Positions 1 through 13,500 of a stretch of 64,000 nt of DNA are shown one piece after another. The stretch covers positions 600,311 to 664,310 of the forward strand of contig NW_004797301.1 of the NCBI RefSeq assembly GCF_000002075.1, given 5' to 3'. A program made the translations under genes and the position numbers. Below the pieces are notes generated by a model. It was given only the letters and a program-made list of their open reading frames with translations. It did not search any database and was not told the origin of the DNA. The stretch is from Aplysia californica (taxonomy: Eukaryota > Mollusca > Gastropoda > Aplysiida > Aplysiidae). Each line of letters begins with the position of its first letter. Within the stretch, counting starts at the first letter, position 1.

Positions 1-53
1 GGATACCGTTCTGGATGGACAGCTCGTCTGGTGGCAAGCCCTCGGATGTCCAT
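1..53 (-). CDS. DNAH10: DNAH10 exon T50 (AAA5, cut by window edge)
   Basis: [17 protein letters not shown], matching the AAA5 block of DNAH10; acceptor at 54-55. The exon continues beyond the window. Confidence 0.95.
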   Translation of the reverse strand, partial: MDIRGLATRRAVHPERY

Positions 54-3000
54 CTGAAAGACGCCTAGATGTGAGACTTGTGCTTTGTTTCAGATACTGT
101 TCCTCCTTTTTCCTTCTTCTACTACAGTTCTTAAACCCATAATGCATTAAATGTTACAAAACAGTCTTTTTTTAATAATACTTGGCCTCTACTCTCCCCT
201 CCCACATCACAAGCACCTGCGCGCCGCGCTGCACTCCGTTATATCATTTAATGAACAAATCTTTTAAGATGAACAAATCTTTATGAAGGAATCTTTTATG
301 AACAAATCTTTAAATCATTTAAATGAACAAATCTTTTCTGAACAAACTCACTTGCTGATTTCTACATCATTTGTGAGCAAATCTTCCAGTCGGAACGGGT
401 CGCTGAGAGGCACCTCCCTTTCGCGCAGGTCGTTGACCCAGTCTGTGTAGACAAGGTCGTTACGGAACTCCCAGCTGAAGGCTCCGACGTAGCTGAGGAA
501 GGCTGAGCTGGTGAGGCAGTCACCCAACAGCTGGATGCGCTTCTGTTTTAGGTCCTCCAAGTCTTTGGTCCACCTGGGGGAAGCAACCGAAAAATGTAAA
601 TGTGAAAAGGGAATGAATGAAAGAATAAAAGAAACAAATAAATGTTGATGTAAGAAAGGACAGAATGAAAGAATAAAAGAAACAAAATAAATGTTGATGT
701 TAGAAAGGAATGAATGAAAGAATAAACAAAACAAATAAATGTTGATGTAAGAAAGGAAAGAATGAAAGAATAAATGAAACAAATAAATGTTGATGTAAGA
801 AAGGAAAGAATGAAAGAATAAAAGAAACAAACAAATATTGATGTGAAAAAGGGAAGAATGAAAGAAACAAACAAATATTGATGTGAAAAAGGGAAGAATG
901 AAAGAATAAAAGAAACAAACAAATATTGATGTGAGAAGGGAAAGAATGAAAGAATAAAAGAAACAAGTAAATGTTGATGAGAGAAGGAAAAGGATGCAAG
1001 AATAAAAGAAAGAAAAAAATGTTGATGTGAGAAGGGGAAGAATGAAAGAATACAACAAACAAATATTAATCTGGGAAATGAAAGAAAGGAAGAAAGAAAG
1101 AATGGAAGAAAGAAAGGAAGAAAGAAAAAAAGGAAAGAAAGAAGGAAAGAAAGGAAGAACTGACCAATAGATTGCTTGAGATAACCCATGAGAGAACAAG
1201 AGTCTTGCATTAGAGAGATAAACATATGGATGGATAGAGAGAAAGACAGGGATAAGAGTGGATAGATATACATAGAGAGAGAATAAAAGACATTTCATGA
1301 TCATTATTTTTGACTCAATGAGCTTAACTATAATGAGACTGTCAGTTTAAAAAAAAAAAAAAACATCAATAGAAATGATCAAGCCCATTCTAGCTAATTT
1401 ATCAATTCTTTACGTTTCACCTCAAGATAAATGTGTCATGACATAGTAGTATTGAGTGCTCACCAATTTCAGGGCACATAGAGTTATTGGTACAGTATCA
1501 TCTTAAAGCTTGTTTATTTGTATAACTTTTGATGAAAAAAAAATACCCATCTATCAAAATAGAAGTTGAGACATTTGTAATTGAAAGAGGTGGGGGTCCA
1601 CCGGTGTCAGAGGTAAAATTAGAAAAAGAATACCCGCCAAAGTTTAAGGACTGCCAAAGCTTAAATGATCTTGGAAACTAATAATTTAAATTTTTGTGTG
1701 CCTTTGATCCACATTTTTCTGTAAAAATCCACTCAGAAATTAATGTGTTTTTCTTCTTCTTCTTCTATCGTGTGGTTGGGGCAACCGTTGGGGCACCACT
1801 GCATTGGAAAACCAGCTCTCGCCATCTATTTTTGTCCTCTGCTCTCCTCAGATTGTCACCCATCGTCTTTCCTGTCCACTCTGTAATGTTGTCCTCCCAT
1901 CTCCTTCTCTGCCTTCCTCTCTTTCTCTTTCCTTGTACGGTTCCTTGCAGGATTGTTTTGGCAAGTCCTGTGGATCTTGTGACATGCCCATACCATTTTA
2001 GTTTTCGTCTCTTCGCTGTGGTCAGTAGATCTTCATATTGTCCCACAGCGTTGGTGATTCTCTTTCGTGTTTTTAAGGGGACACAAAAAATTTTCAGCTA
2101 AAAAAAATTTGATAGAAACTGCTCAATGGACTGGATTAAAGTTATTTCATTCAATTTCATTATTTTGATGAGCGCCTGATTTCACCACGAAGCCAGACAA
2201 ATGCACTCACCTGATGTTCTCAGAGCCCAGACCATTGATGAGCTTGTCTGCAGCGATCAACCTCCTCTCCATGATCCTCGCCTCTTCCTCAAGGGCCTGC
2301 TTCTCTGCCATGGCCTCCTCATACTTTCTGTTGAGCTCCTGGAGTTCAGCTTCCAGGGCGTTCACTTCTTTGGTTACTTTGTCCAAATCACGTTTAGCCT
2401 ACAGGAAGTTGAGAACACAGAGGAAGAAATCGTGTTAGGAAAATCATATATATCTGATCAACCGAGCTACACCTGCTACATTGTTTGGGCAAACAGGAGC
2501 CAAGCTATCAAAGTTCACAACCTTCTTGGGCTGGAATAAGATAACTCTTCTTTGACTGTTCGTGAATTTATATTGCATTGTATATTTTTAGTGAACACAT
2601 TTTCAACCTCACTGCGAGACTGTTTTTCTGGTATAAAATTTTACACATATGCATTTATATTATATGTATAATACTTTGTTTTACGTACACATTTGTGTCG
2701 ATTAATTTTTAAGATGTGATGTCTTTTTCATTGTAATGCGCATTGAGCATCTTTTAGGAAATGGAAATGCGCAGTATAAATGCTATTTATTATTATTATT
2801 ATTATTATCAAGCTATTTCTAGCCCACGCTTACTTCTGGCCTAAGTAATACTGGAGTCCTCGACTCTATGGGCTCACCCTACACTGATTGTGTTTATAAT
2901 CTTTCGCAGACTTTCAATTTAAAAAATTTATTTGCTGTTTACGTTTGAAGTTTTAGAAGATTACACAGCGATTATTCTTCAGAGACAATTGGATAGATAA

Positions 3001-6000
3001 CAGTAAAAGTATGCGTGCCTGGGAGTATGGGAACCAGTGAGGAATATGTACTTATCTATGCCTGAGGTATGTGAACCAGTGAGGAATGTGTATTTATCTA
3101 TGTCTGGGGTATAAGAACCAGTGAGGAATGTGTATTTATCTATGTCTGGGGTATGAGAACCTGTGAGGAATATGTACTCAACTATGCCTAGGGGTATGAG
3201 AACCTGTGAGGAAATTATATACATGACTGGGGTTGTAAGGGTTAACCAAAAGTAGTACCCACCTGGTGGAAGTTCCTCTCTAGTTTTGCCACCTTCTCTC
3301 TCTTGGGTTTGATCTCTCTGGCGACGGCGCAGTAGCCCATCACAGCCTCCACAAACTTGAGGAGGCCGGCACCAGCACGACTGATGACCTTCATCTGATC
3401 AGGGGACATGTCGATGTCCTTGAGGAGGCCTTGAAGAGGACACAGATTTGTATATGTATGTCACAAAAGTATTTCGTATTGAGTTTTAGTATTAATAAGA
3501 GTTTTACAGCACTTGCAATAAAATAAGGTCATATGAGTGCCAAAGATTAGAGGTGTTACAAGAAAGTAACAAACATAAAAAAGAAGGAGGAGAGATCAGG
3601 ACGATAGATGTTTGATAGGAAAGAAGGAGCAAACCACACCACAGTACCCTCAACCACCCACATTTTGTACTGAACTATCAAACTGACTACAGCAGTCTAA
3701 GATCCCACCATTTATGGTCTCGGTTCGCCTATGATCCTGCTGTTTAGGAAAAACAGAATTTTAACTATTAAAAAGTCACCCCTAAGATACCGCACTGAAG
3801 GAGCTACATTCGGCTAAGATCCTGCTTTTCAGCTCATATTTTAGTTATTTTTCTCTTTTAATTTAAGAAAAAAAACAAATAAGATACCTGGGCGCGCTCA
3901 GCAGATCAACAAAGTAGCAATGCAAAAATTTTGTTTGACAAGAACGAAGGTGCAAGAAGAGATAAAAAGCAACAATTAGTGTTTTATTAAGAGTTTTACG
4001 GCACTTGCAACACAATAAGGTCATATAACTGCCGAAGATAATAGGCATTACAAAGATAGTAACAAATACAAAAAAGAAGGAGGAGAGATCAGGATGATAG
4101 ATGTTTGGTAGGAAAGAAGGAGCAAACCACCCCAGAGCACCCGCCAACCACCCACTACAACAATTATTCTCTAAAAGTATTTTTCTCTTACTTTTCACAG
4201 TGTTTGTCTGTTTCTGTCCAATGTTGTCCACATCCATCTCCTTGAGTGCCTTGAGGAAGTTTGCTTCAGACATCATGCCTTTGGCCGACTTCCAAGAGAC
4301 TTCCTTGATGCCTCTCATGACGACAATACACTCACAGACTGTCTGCACCTCACGGGGCGGCTTGGCAAAGGACCTGAGAGGCACAAAAAAGAAACGACAT
4401 AAGAGTATATACAGTATAATGTGGATAGCTTGAATTCGTCGGGACCAGCCTCGGAATTTCGAGGGATCCATAATTCGAAAAATATCTTACAAAGATAAAG
4501 AAGAAGAAAAAAATGGGACCGCAGGCACAGTTCGACGGAAGCGTGATTTCGAGTCTTTTGTGGAGTTTTTTTTTCTATCATTTCTGTTTTATGCCCCCAT
4601 TGACACAATTTCGATCATTTAGGAGGCAGGTTTTGACCCTACCTGTTAGGGACAACCAAACCAGAGAGGGATACAACATACAAGCAGGAATAATTAATAA
4701 AAAAAATTCTCCCCTTCTGGGAATCGAACTTAGGTTTTATACATGGGATGATGAGGCACCTAACCACTACACCACAGAAGCTGGTTTGCTTAGAATATGA
4801 CTAAGAATAGTTTACTGAGAGTCGTTACCTGATCTCAGTGACATCTGACTTGTCCAAGTCATCCAGGGCAATTCTGGCAGCTTCCAGGGCAGGCAGAGCT
4901 TCAGCTAGGGCGTCCTCAGCCTCTTTCTGGGGACACAATATGCCAAAAGTGAGTCCAACTTTAAAAATCTCATCATCATCGTACAGATTTCACCCTTTCT
5001 ATACCGGGCATCTATACATCCATGCCTTTCTTCTCCCAACATCATTGTTACATTGTTGAATCTTGGTACACAAAGAGATGATCCCCCCTTTTCAACACTG
5101 AGATTATTTAAAGAAAATATCTGAAAAGACAGAGACAAAAAGGTGAAGAGTTGTAAAAACTGCCCAGATCACCTCAAATTCAGAAAGCCTTGCTGGGGAT
5201 TTGAATAAGAACCATCCTCTCCGTAGTCCAGCTTGAGATAAGTTAGGAATCTTTTCCTTTAGTTTTTTTGGTAGTTCAAACTGAGTCTGTCAATAGTGGT
5301 GTGAAATACAATCTTTCCATATAGCTAAGTGAAATTAAAAAAGAGGGATACTTTGTTCAGTAAAGGTTTAGTTAAGGTCTCCATTCAGTCCTTACTTGAC
5401 CTGCTAAGCATATCAAGGGTGTCCATTCTCTGTGAAATGAGCATGGTGGTAGCTCTGATGTCAAGCATAAAAGACGATTTGTTGAACTTATTACGGGAGA
5501 ACTCAGCTAGATCTATACCTTATGTTCTTGTTGGGGAAAATAGTCCATACACATAAGGCAAGTGTCTGTGACACTGAGATCAGATGGGTGGTCACTGGGG
5601 TGTTTCCTTGAGAAAGGCATGACAACCTTCACTAAAAAAAACAAGGTGCTGCACAGTGGCGACCAGCAATGGCATGGTTGTGAAATTGTTCTGTATTGGT
5701 GTAAATGTGTATTCATGTATGAATGTATATATACGTGTAGTATGTACATATGTAGGTATGTATTTATAATTATGTACTTATGTAAGTATGTATGTTTGCC
5801 ATTGTAAAACAAATTGCCCTTCAGTGGTCAATGAAAATAAAAATTTATTTTATTTGTATCTATTTAACTGCTTCTAAGATCTAAAGCGGAAGGTTTTCCA
5901 AGCGTCAATTCTGATTAGAGTTTCCCCTCTTTTTTATCCTTGGGAAGAGTGGGGGGGGGGGGGGGGGGGGGGGTAAAAACAATATTTCCACATGTGGTTT

Positions 6001-9000
6001 GAGCAAACAAGACCTTCTTATCCTCTTCTACTGCAACAACCACACAGGAATTACTGGACACAACTCATTCACCTTCTCCACTTCAATAATCTTGCTCTGC
6101 TCCGCAATTTCCTCTCCCTTGGCCTCAGCAAACTTCTTCTTTTCTGATGCCTGTTTGGTGCCTGTGGAAATTTCCTCCAGCAGAGCCTCGCAGGCAGCAG
6201 ACTTCTCTGTCACGGCAACCTTCTGCACGGCCAGCTTCTCATTGAGAACTGCCAACATAGCACTGGCGTCTGCGATCTTGGACAGACCTCCTTGCAGACG
6301 TTCACACTGAAGTAATAAAGCAAAGAGAGAGAAAAAAACATTTTTTTAATGTGAGTGTTTACCAGACCGAAGGGTTAGAACCCAAATGGCGTCTGGATCG
6401 GAAAAGTAAAGTAATGTGAGTGTTTTTACGCCCCTGTCGGCACAATTTAGATCATTTAGAAGGTGGACTTCCAACACTGCCTGTCAGGACCAACCCGGGC
6501 TGTGAGGGATACAACATTCCATCAAAGATACTAATTTACTCGATAAAAATTTCTCCCCACTCAGGAATCAAACTTGGGTCCCCTGCATGCAACAGTAAAG
6601 TGCCTAACTGCTACACCACACAAACTGGATAAAAGAGAGAAAATAAGAATAATCTACAACAATTCCCAGTACATTCAAGTTTTGTTTAGAGGGGTACAAT
6701 TTTACAGTTATATTTCCCCCCAAATGTCGCATTGATCGCAAAATAAAAATTATCTGAATTGTGTGATGGGGGTGTAATACATTTACAAACACAATTTTAA
6801 CCCTTACAGCCCTGTGCTGAAATCCTGATTGTTTCCCCTCAGGACTGACTTGAAATCAGAGATTTGAAGGGTTCAGGGGGTGTGTTGAAAAAAGGCTCAC
6901 AGTGGCTTAAGTATAGAAGATAGATAATAATACATAGAGAGTTTTTTGTTCACAAATGAATAAAGAATGTGAAATAAAATAAAATATGTTGAAAAATTGT
7001 GTTTGCATTTTATTACTGTTGCATAATGTGATGTAATACGTAAAAATTTCACAAACCTCCCAGTCCCTTGGGCAATTTCTCCAATTATTGGAGCTTTTGC
7101 CTTTTGTAGCCTCCCAGCTCCTGTCTCCTTGCTTCTTGCTGATAATCCATTTTTGTATGAAATAAAATAAAACACTCAGGATAGCACAGGGGGGCGTTAC
7201 AGTCCTGGCACCAGTGGCTGGTTTGTTGTCGTTTACAGCCTTTTCTTGATGCTGCTGGGAGATTGCACACAACACAGTCTCGAGCTCCGTGGCTCCGCTT
7301 AGAGCCTTCAGCAGCCGGAATGAAACGACTAAAATGACGCTCCGTCAGTCTCGGCAATGCTGGAACATCGGTGGTGGCACGACGTTTCCCACCTTGTGTC
7401 GTGGGCCTTCTCGCTGAAGGAGCCTCTGAGACCAGCGTCTCCACAATGCTTTTTCTAAACTCAGCATGAGTGAGTTTCTTCTGTGCTGGAGAAAACTTCA
7501 GGTAGAGTTGAAATGCATTCACGAGGCAGAGGTCCATGAGATAGAAGGCGAGCTTCCTCCACCACTTGAGGGACCTTCTCGAAATCTCGTAATACGAGGT
7601 GACCTGATCCATCAGGTCAACCCCACCCATCTTGGAGCAATAGTCCAGAATGCATGATGGCTTCATCGCAGTTTTGCGCCGAGGTTTATAAATCACCTGG
7701 CCTGTGGGGTCATGGATGGACGAGAGGACATGAACAGACCGCTTGTGTTGATATTTGATGGCGGTCAAGCGGTCATTCACACGCGCCACGGTTTGAAACT
7801 CAGACATGTTGGCATTGACCGGAAGCCTGAACACCGAAGGCAGGCCACGTCTGTTGGGGCGAACAGTTCCACACGCGTACGTGTTGAGCGCTGCGAGGTG
7901 TTGGAAGAGGGCTGGCGATAAGTAGTAATTGTCCATATATAGATGGTGTCCTTTGCGTAAACACCCAGCCTTCTCCATCAGCCCACACACAATCTTTTCG
8001 GTAGACCCAGCTGTGGCAGGCAAGCCTGTCGAAACTGCAGCTTCATCCAGGGGTGAAAGTTGGGCACAATAAACGTCAAAGTACAAACAGTAACCCGACG
8101 AGGACTCGCAGAGGGTATAAAGTTTTATCCCAAAGCGATTTGGTTTGGCGGGATTATATACTTTGAACCTCAAACGCCCCTTGAAAGGGCAGGTTGCTTC
8201 GTCCACCGCGAGGTCTCTCTGAGGAGAATAAGCTGACGAAAAGCTATCCAAACATCTCTTGATCAGGGGTCTTACTTTGAAAAGACGATCCCTGTTGTCT
8301 TGGTCCTGATCCAGTTCTTCTTCCACATCACTTATATGGAAATCCCACAATATGTGGAAAAAACGGTCCCGACTCATTGTCCTGGAAAACCAAGGAGTCC
8401 TTGTCGGCCCACTGTTCGTCCAGAAGTCTTTCAGATTTTGTTTAGGAACGAGTCCCATGTTCAGAACAACTGCAGAAGAGATCAGTAACACCACTGTCTT
8501 TTATGGGTCCCAAGGTTGAAATGGAATCTTATGGAATCAGCCCCAATTGTCTTACATAGATCTAACCCCCCCCCCCCCTGAAAAAAGACGAACATTTTGA
8601 GTTTGAGGGGGGGAAAAATGTTTAGTTTAGTCTAGATCCAGATCTAGATCTAGACCTAGATCTAGATCTAGACTCAGGCAGACAAAAGGCAAATTATGGG
8701 ACCCATAAAAGACCCCCCAAAAATAGTGTAGATCTAGATTCTAGATCTAGCTCTAGATCTAGATATATACTAGATCTAGATCTAAATCTAGATCTACTTA
8801 CCAGCTATGAACACTTTCATCTCATCTAGATCGACATCTTTCCAGGACGCGAGGTAGACATTTTCCCCAACATCTGAAGCTTGCTGCTTGAAGCAGGCAT
8901 AAGAATTCGTTTGTTCAACACAAGTGTTCAAAAAATTGTCGTCGATGAAAATTTGGAAAAAGTCAATTGGTTTCATTTCAACATTGACACCAGAGTTCAG

Positions 9001-10496
9001 TTGCGACTGTCCTTCGAAATCTGGTAGTGGAGGTCTGTTGTTGACGGTCGGGCGAACCCATCCGTTTTCCAAATCATCGGGGTGGTCGGCATCGTGTTCT
9101 GGAGCAAAATCCAACAAACTGACACGGGCAGCATTCTGTCTTTCTCTTCCTATATCTCCATCCTCAAATCCTTCAAATTCATCATCAGAGCTGTCTTCAA
9201 AAAGGTCTATCAATTCCCGATCGTTGAAATCCATCGCGCACGGAACAATCACTCCAACTGCGCTCGCTGAACTGACAAAAGACGCTCGATCTCCCTCCAC
9301 TTTGAATGCACGCGCAATTGTCGGATGGGGGTCAATTTTTTAAAGCTATGCACCAAATGAAAGGTCATCCAATCAGGATTCAGGAAAATATTTGCCCCGG
9401 GCGATTTACCGGCGATATCGGCAGTAATGGACGTGTTTTCGTTAGCAACCACTAGGTTGGAAATAGTCGCGATCAGACCTCGGGAACGCCATTTCCGGGT
9501 TGAAAATAGTCGCGTACAGGGCTGTAAGGGTTAAGATTTCATTTCCCCCCAAACGTCGCGTCGATAACACAACAAAAAGACCTGCTTCTCTTTTACAATT
9601 CCATTTCTCCCAAACGTCATGTTGACAACACAAAAAGAAGACCTGCCTCTCCCCCCAGACTAAAGATGTATTTATTTATCTCGCATGACAACACAACAGA
9701 AAAACCTGCTTCTCCCCCCGATTAAGGATGTATTTATTTATCTTGCATTGCCAACACAACAAGAAGACCTGCTCCCCCCCAACTGAGGATGTATTTATGT
9801 ATTTATTTATCTCACATCGACAGCACAACAAGAAGACCTGCTTCTCTCACCTTACTGAGGATGTATTTATTTATCTGGCATCGACAGCACAACAAGAAGA
9901 CCTGTTTCTCTCACCTGACTGAGGATGTATTTATTTATCTCGCATCGACACCACAACTAAAAGACCTGCCTCTCCCCCCCTCCCCCTGACTGAGGATGTA
10001 TTTATTTATCTCACATAGAAAACACAACAAGAAGACCTGCTTCTCTCACCTGACTGAGGATGTATTTATCCTTGTCATCCAGCAGCCGCAGGTAGGTGTT
10101 GATGAAGTCCAGGTAGTTCTTGGGCGTGACGTAGTTGTTTCGCCGCAGCCGCTGCAGGAACTTGGCGCTGTACACGCCGATCGACTGGTGCACCATCACA
10201 ATGTGGGCCACAATGTCCTCCCGCTTGTCGTCGGGGATCAGTGTGTTCTGCGAGATAACATGCAAAAGTGCTGAAAACCCGCAACAATAATGATGATTGT
10301 AAAAAGCCTTAATAAATAGAAATATTGATATGATCATAATCATAATAACAATTTAATTATATTAAATTTGAAAAGTCTACTAAGTCTCAAAACATTTTTT
10401 AAATTCCCTGCTACCTACAATAATCATAATAACGATGATGATTATAATGATAGGCACGATGATAATGATAATAATGAAACTGATACTGATAATGAA

Positions 10497-10566
<70 letters not shown>

Positions 10567-13500
10567 TCTAATAATAAATAACATTACAATAGCAATTGAA
10601 ATCTATATAGCGCCAAATCCCGAGAAGGGTCTAAGCGTTGTACAATGCAGAATTATCACTCAACTAGATAGACAAATCAAAAGACAAAAAATGCACATTT
10701 CGAGACTATTAAACAGCATACATATACAAGCACACACACACACCCATACACACACACACACACGTACACACACACACACATACACACGCACACACACATT
10801 CCCTCTTGAGGCACAGTCTTTGATAATAGTTAAACTCACGTCCGGAGAAACAAAGACACTGGCCACAGCATACAGAGCCTGCTCTGGCCAAGGGAAGAAC
10901 CAGTCAATGCTGGCATTGTTCACAGTTCCTGGGGAAATCAATTTTCACAATAAAATGATTGTTTTTGGCTCTTACATGACAAAAATAATAGTTTTGTCAT
11001 GATTCCTCAAAAAAAAAAAAAAATAATTGTTCAAAATTCCCAAAAAAAACACATAATTGAATATAATTCCAGAAAAAAACAAAATGATTTTTTGCAATTC
11101 CTGAAAAAAAAATTTAAAAAATACTGCAGTTGATTACAATTCCTGAAATTACAAAACAACTGTTCACAATTCTTGGGGAAAAAATTATAATCAGAGTCAT
11201 AGTAACTTCAATAATAATAATAATAGATAGCATTTGTATAGCGCATATCCCCGCTCAACAGCAGGCTCTATGCACTTTACACTATATTATTACCCCAGCA
11301 GACCATAGAACACTCCGAAACATTCTCAGCTTCCCGGGAAGCATACAGTGCGAGCAGCCGATTAAGCGCTCAAACACTAACAAACAATGATAGAAGAAGG
11401 TATTCTTGTCACTGTACATCTTGAGACTTACCACTATAGTTGTCGAAATGTTAAGAACGTTGTCTACAACATGTTCAGGTAGCTTTAAATCTCAAGAAGA
11501 TCAACCCAACCCCCGCCAACCCCTAAGGGACTCCACATGAGATCTTATGACACTTTTATCAAAAGCTCTTATTTGTAAAGCATCATATACAGTGAAAATC
11601 AATTGAAAAAATTTTATGAGCCCCGACATCTGTGTCCCTCTCATTCTGTCCCAGATTTTTTTAGTAAGACTTTTCCAGCACATGCAACACAATAAGGTCA
11701 CATAATTGCCAAAGTTTAGAGGTGTTACAAGAGAGTGACAAACACACAAAAAAACAAGCAGTAGAGATAAGGACGATAGATGTCTGATAGGAAAGAAGGT
11801 GAAAACAACACCAGAGCACCCATCAACCACCCATGCTTTCTGTCATTTGTTCTTCTTTTCGCCTTCTATTTTTCCAGGGAAGACATGGTTTTTTCAGACA
11901 TTTATGTCGAGTAAAGTGTCCTTGGTATTCTTCAATGTAGACAATAAATTGTTTAAAGTAAAGTGGATAACAATGAAAATTCGAGTGCTTGCATTCTATG
12001 ATCATAATATTACCTGGGAAATTTCTGCAGCGGGTACGTAGCGTTTCACCAACAGGGGACATAGCAAGCACAATGTGAAGGTTGTTTGCACACTTGTTGA
12101 TGAAGTACTGCCAGATGCTCTCCCTTGCATGGCCTCCCCCAGCCTTCATGGACTCATCTCTGAGCTATAGATTTACATTTTTTTTAAACATTCTTATTTT
12201 GTAGTTAACATCTGAAAAGAATTATATTCAAAGACAACTATACCTTACCATTTCGTGTCAAAATTGTAACTAAAATAAATTAGTAAAAATATTATCACAC
12301 TTTATCATGTTAACACTAACAGTTACATTTTCATCTAATGAGAAGTTAAAAAGTAAAAATGAAATTATGTATACTTTCTTATGATTGTCTCAAACAGCAT
12401 GCAGGCTCATCATTATCTTTAACTCTCATTGATAGCAGGCTACCTTAAACACTATTGAGCACAAATGAAACAAAAATCATTTTCCAAAATTAGTCGGTGA
12501 AAAAAAAAAAGAATACAACAGAGAAGATCATAGATTTTTCAGTTTGCCCTCACCTGTCCAATGATAGCCTCTTTCTCATCATCAGCGTAGAGGGCTGGCA
12601 CCATACCAGAAGTCAACATGTTGTTAATGAGCTCCAAGAACCCTGAGAGGAACAAGATTTAAAAAGACAAGGTGCTTTTAATTAGCACTGAGGGACAAAA
12701 ATTAAATATGTAATTACGTGTAATATCATGAAACTGCTATGATAATAAACGTAAGTTTTCAAACATCAGACATAGTATTGGTGTCCGATTCTGACGGTGT
12801 GCTCGCCAAATAAGATCAAACACTTCTTTTGTCCATAATAATGTTATTTACGAAAGAAATTACAATTGATTATTATAAGTAAAAAGAGCACTCTACACAA
12901 AAATTTGAGCAATTCTGGAAGATAGAAAGGCATTACATTGTCTTAAAAAAATATTTGACCTGATTTGGCCTATACACAGTTATACAAGAATGTACACAAA
13001 GTATTGGAACAGAGTCTTAAAGACAAAGCATAAATAGAATCCAGTTGTCACAGAATAACCCATCATTGCATCTAATTCAGAAATGGAACTCTTTTTGAGT
13101 CTCATTCATTTATGATAAACATTGCATTGCTAAAAAGCAATACAATTCTGAAGGTTCACTGTGATGTCAAGGGACATGACTCTTTTCTTTACTGTGGGGA
13201 CAAGATAATTAAGGGAGTGGCACGCCCTTGGATGATGTCACAAGGAGCCGTGGGAACATAGGCGGAGAACGTCTCAGAGACTCACTGAGAGATTCAGTCG
13301 GACACAGAACCACGACCAAGCAATATCTATCCTATATGGGGGCCCTCTGACAGACCCAACTCATCAGACCGCCAGGTAACTTTACAGTTCACATATTTGC
13401 AGAGCCCTGGACTGACTATTCGCTACTTACCTTCTTCAACGACGTGCTGATCAGTGAACAAGAAAGAGACCTTCTGGTTCTCCATGCCCAGTTTGTTGTA

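Larger units (their letters stand above)
6801..9530 (-). mobile_element. Apparently whole piggyBac transposon
   Basis: 2,730 bp bounded by perfect 15-bp inverted repeats (6801-6815 CCCTTACAGCCCTGT and its complement at 9516-9530), each flanked by TTAA. It carries one two-exon transposase in the dynein gene's own orientation. Near the right end the phrase GAAATAGTCGCG occurs twice (from about 9456 and, as GAAAATAGTCGCG, about 9502). Whole ends, intact TTAA pair and open frames point to a recent arrival. It sits in the intron between T43 and T44, next to the T43 minisatellite. One unit-like piece (ATTTCCCCCCAAATGTCGC) lies on the far side, so it may have landed inside the older array. Confidence 0.96.

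Noticed and set aside
596-1076. Possible CRISPR-like array (also at 2990-3225 and 9535-10069)
   Set aside because: Units are continuous tandem repeats without unique spacers, in a eukaryotic intron.
348-1304. A 318-residue minus-strand open frame as a separate repeat protein
   Set aside because: Its C-terminal part is exon T49 of DNAH10 and the rest is the translated 48-bp intronic minisatellite.
1694-2101. 135-residue plus-strand frame
   Set aside because: Shadow of the LINE RT fragment on the opposite strand.
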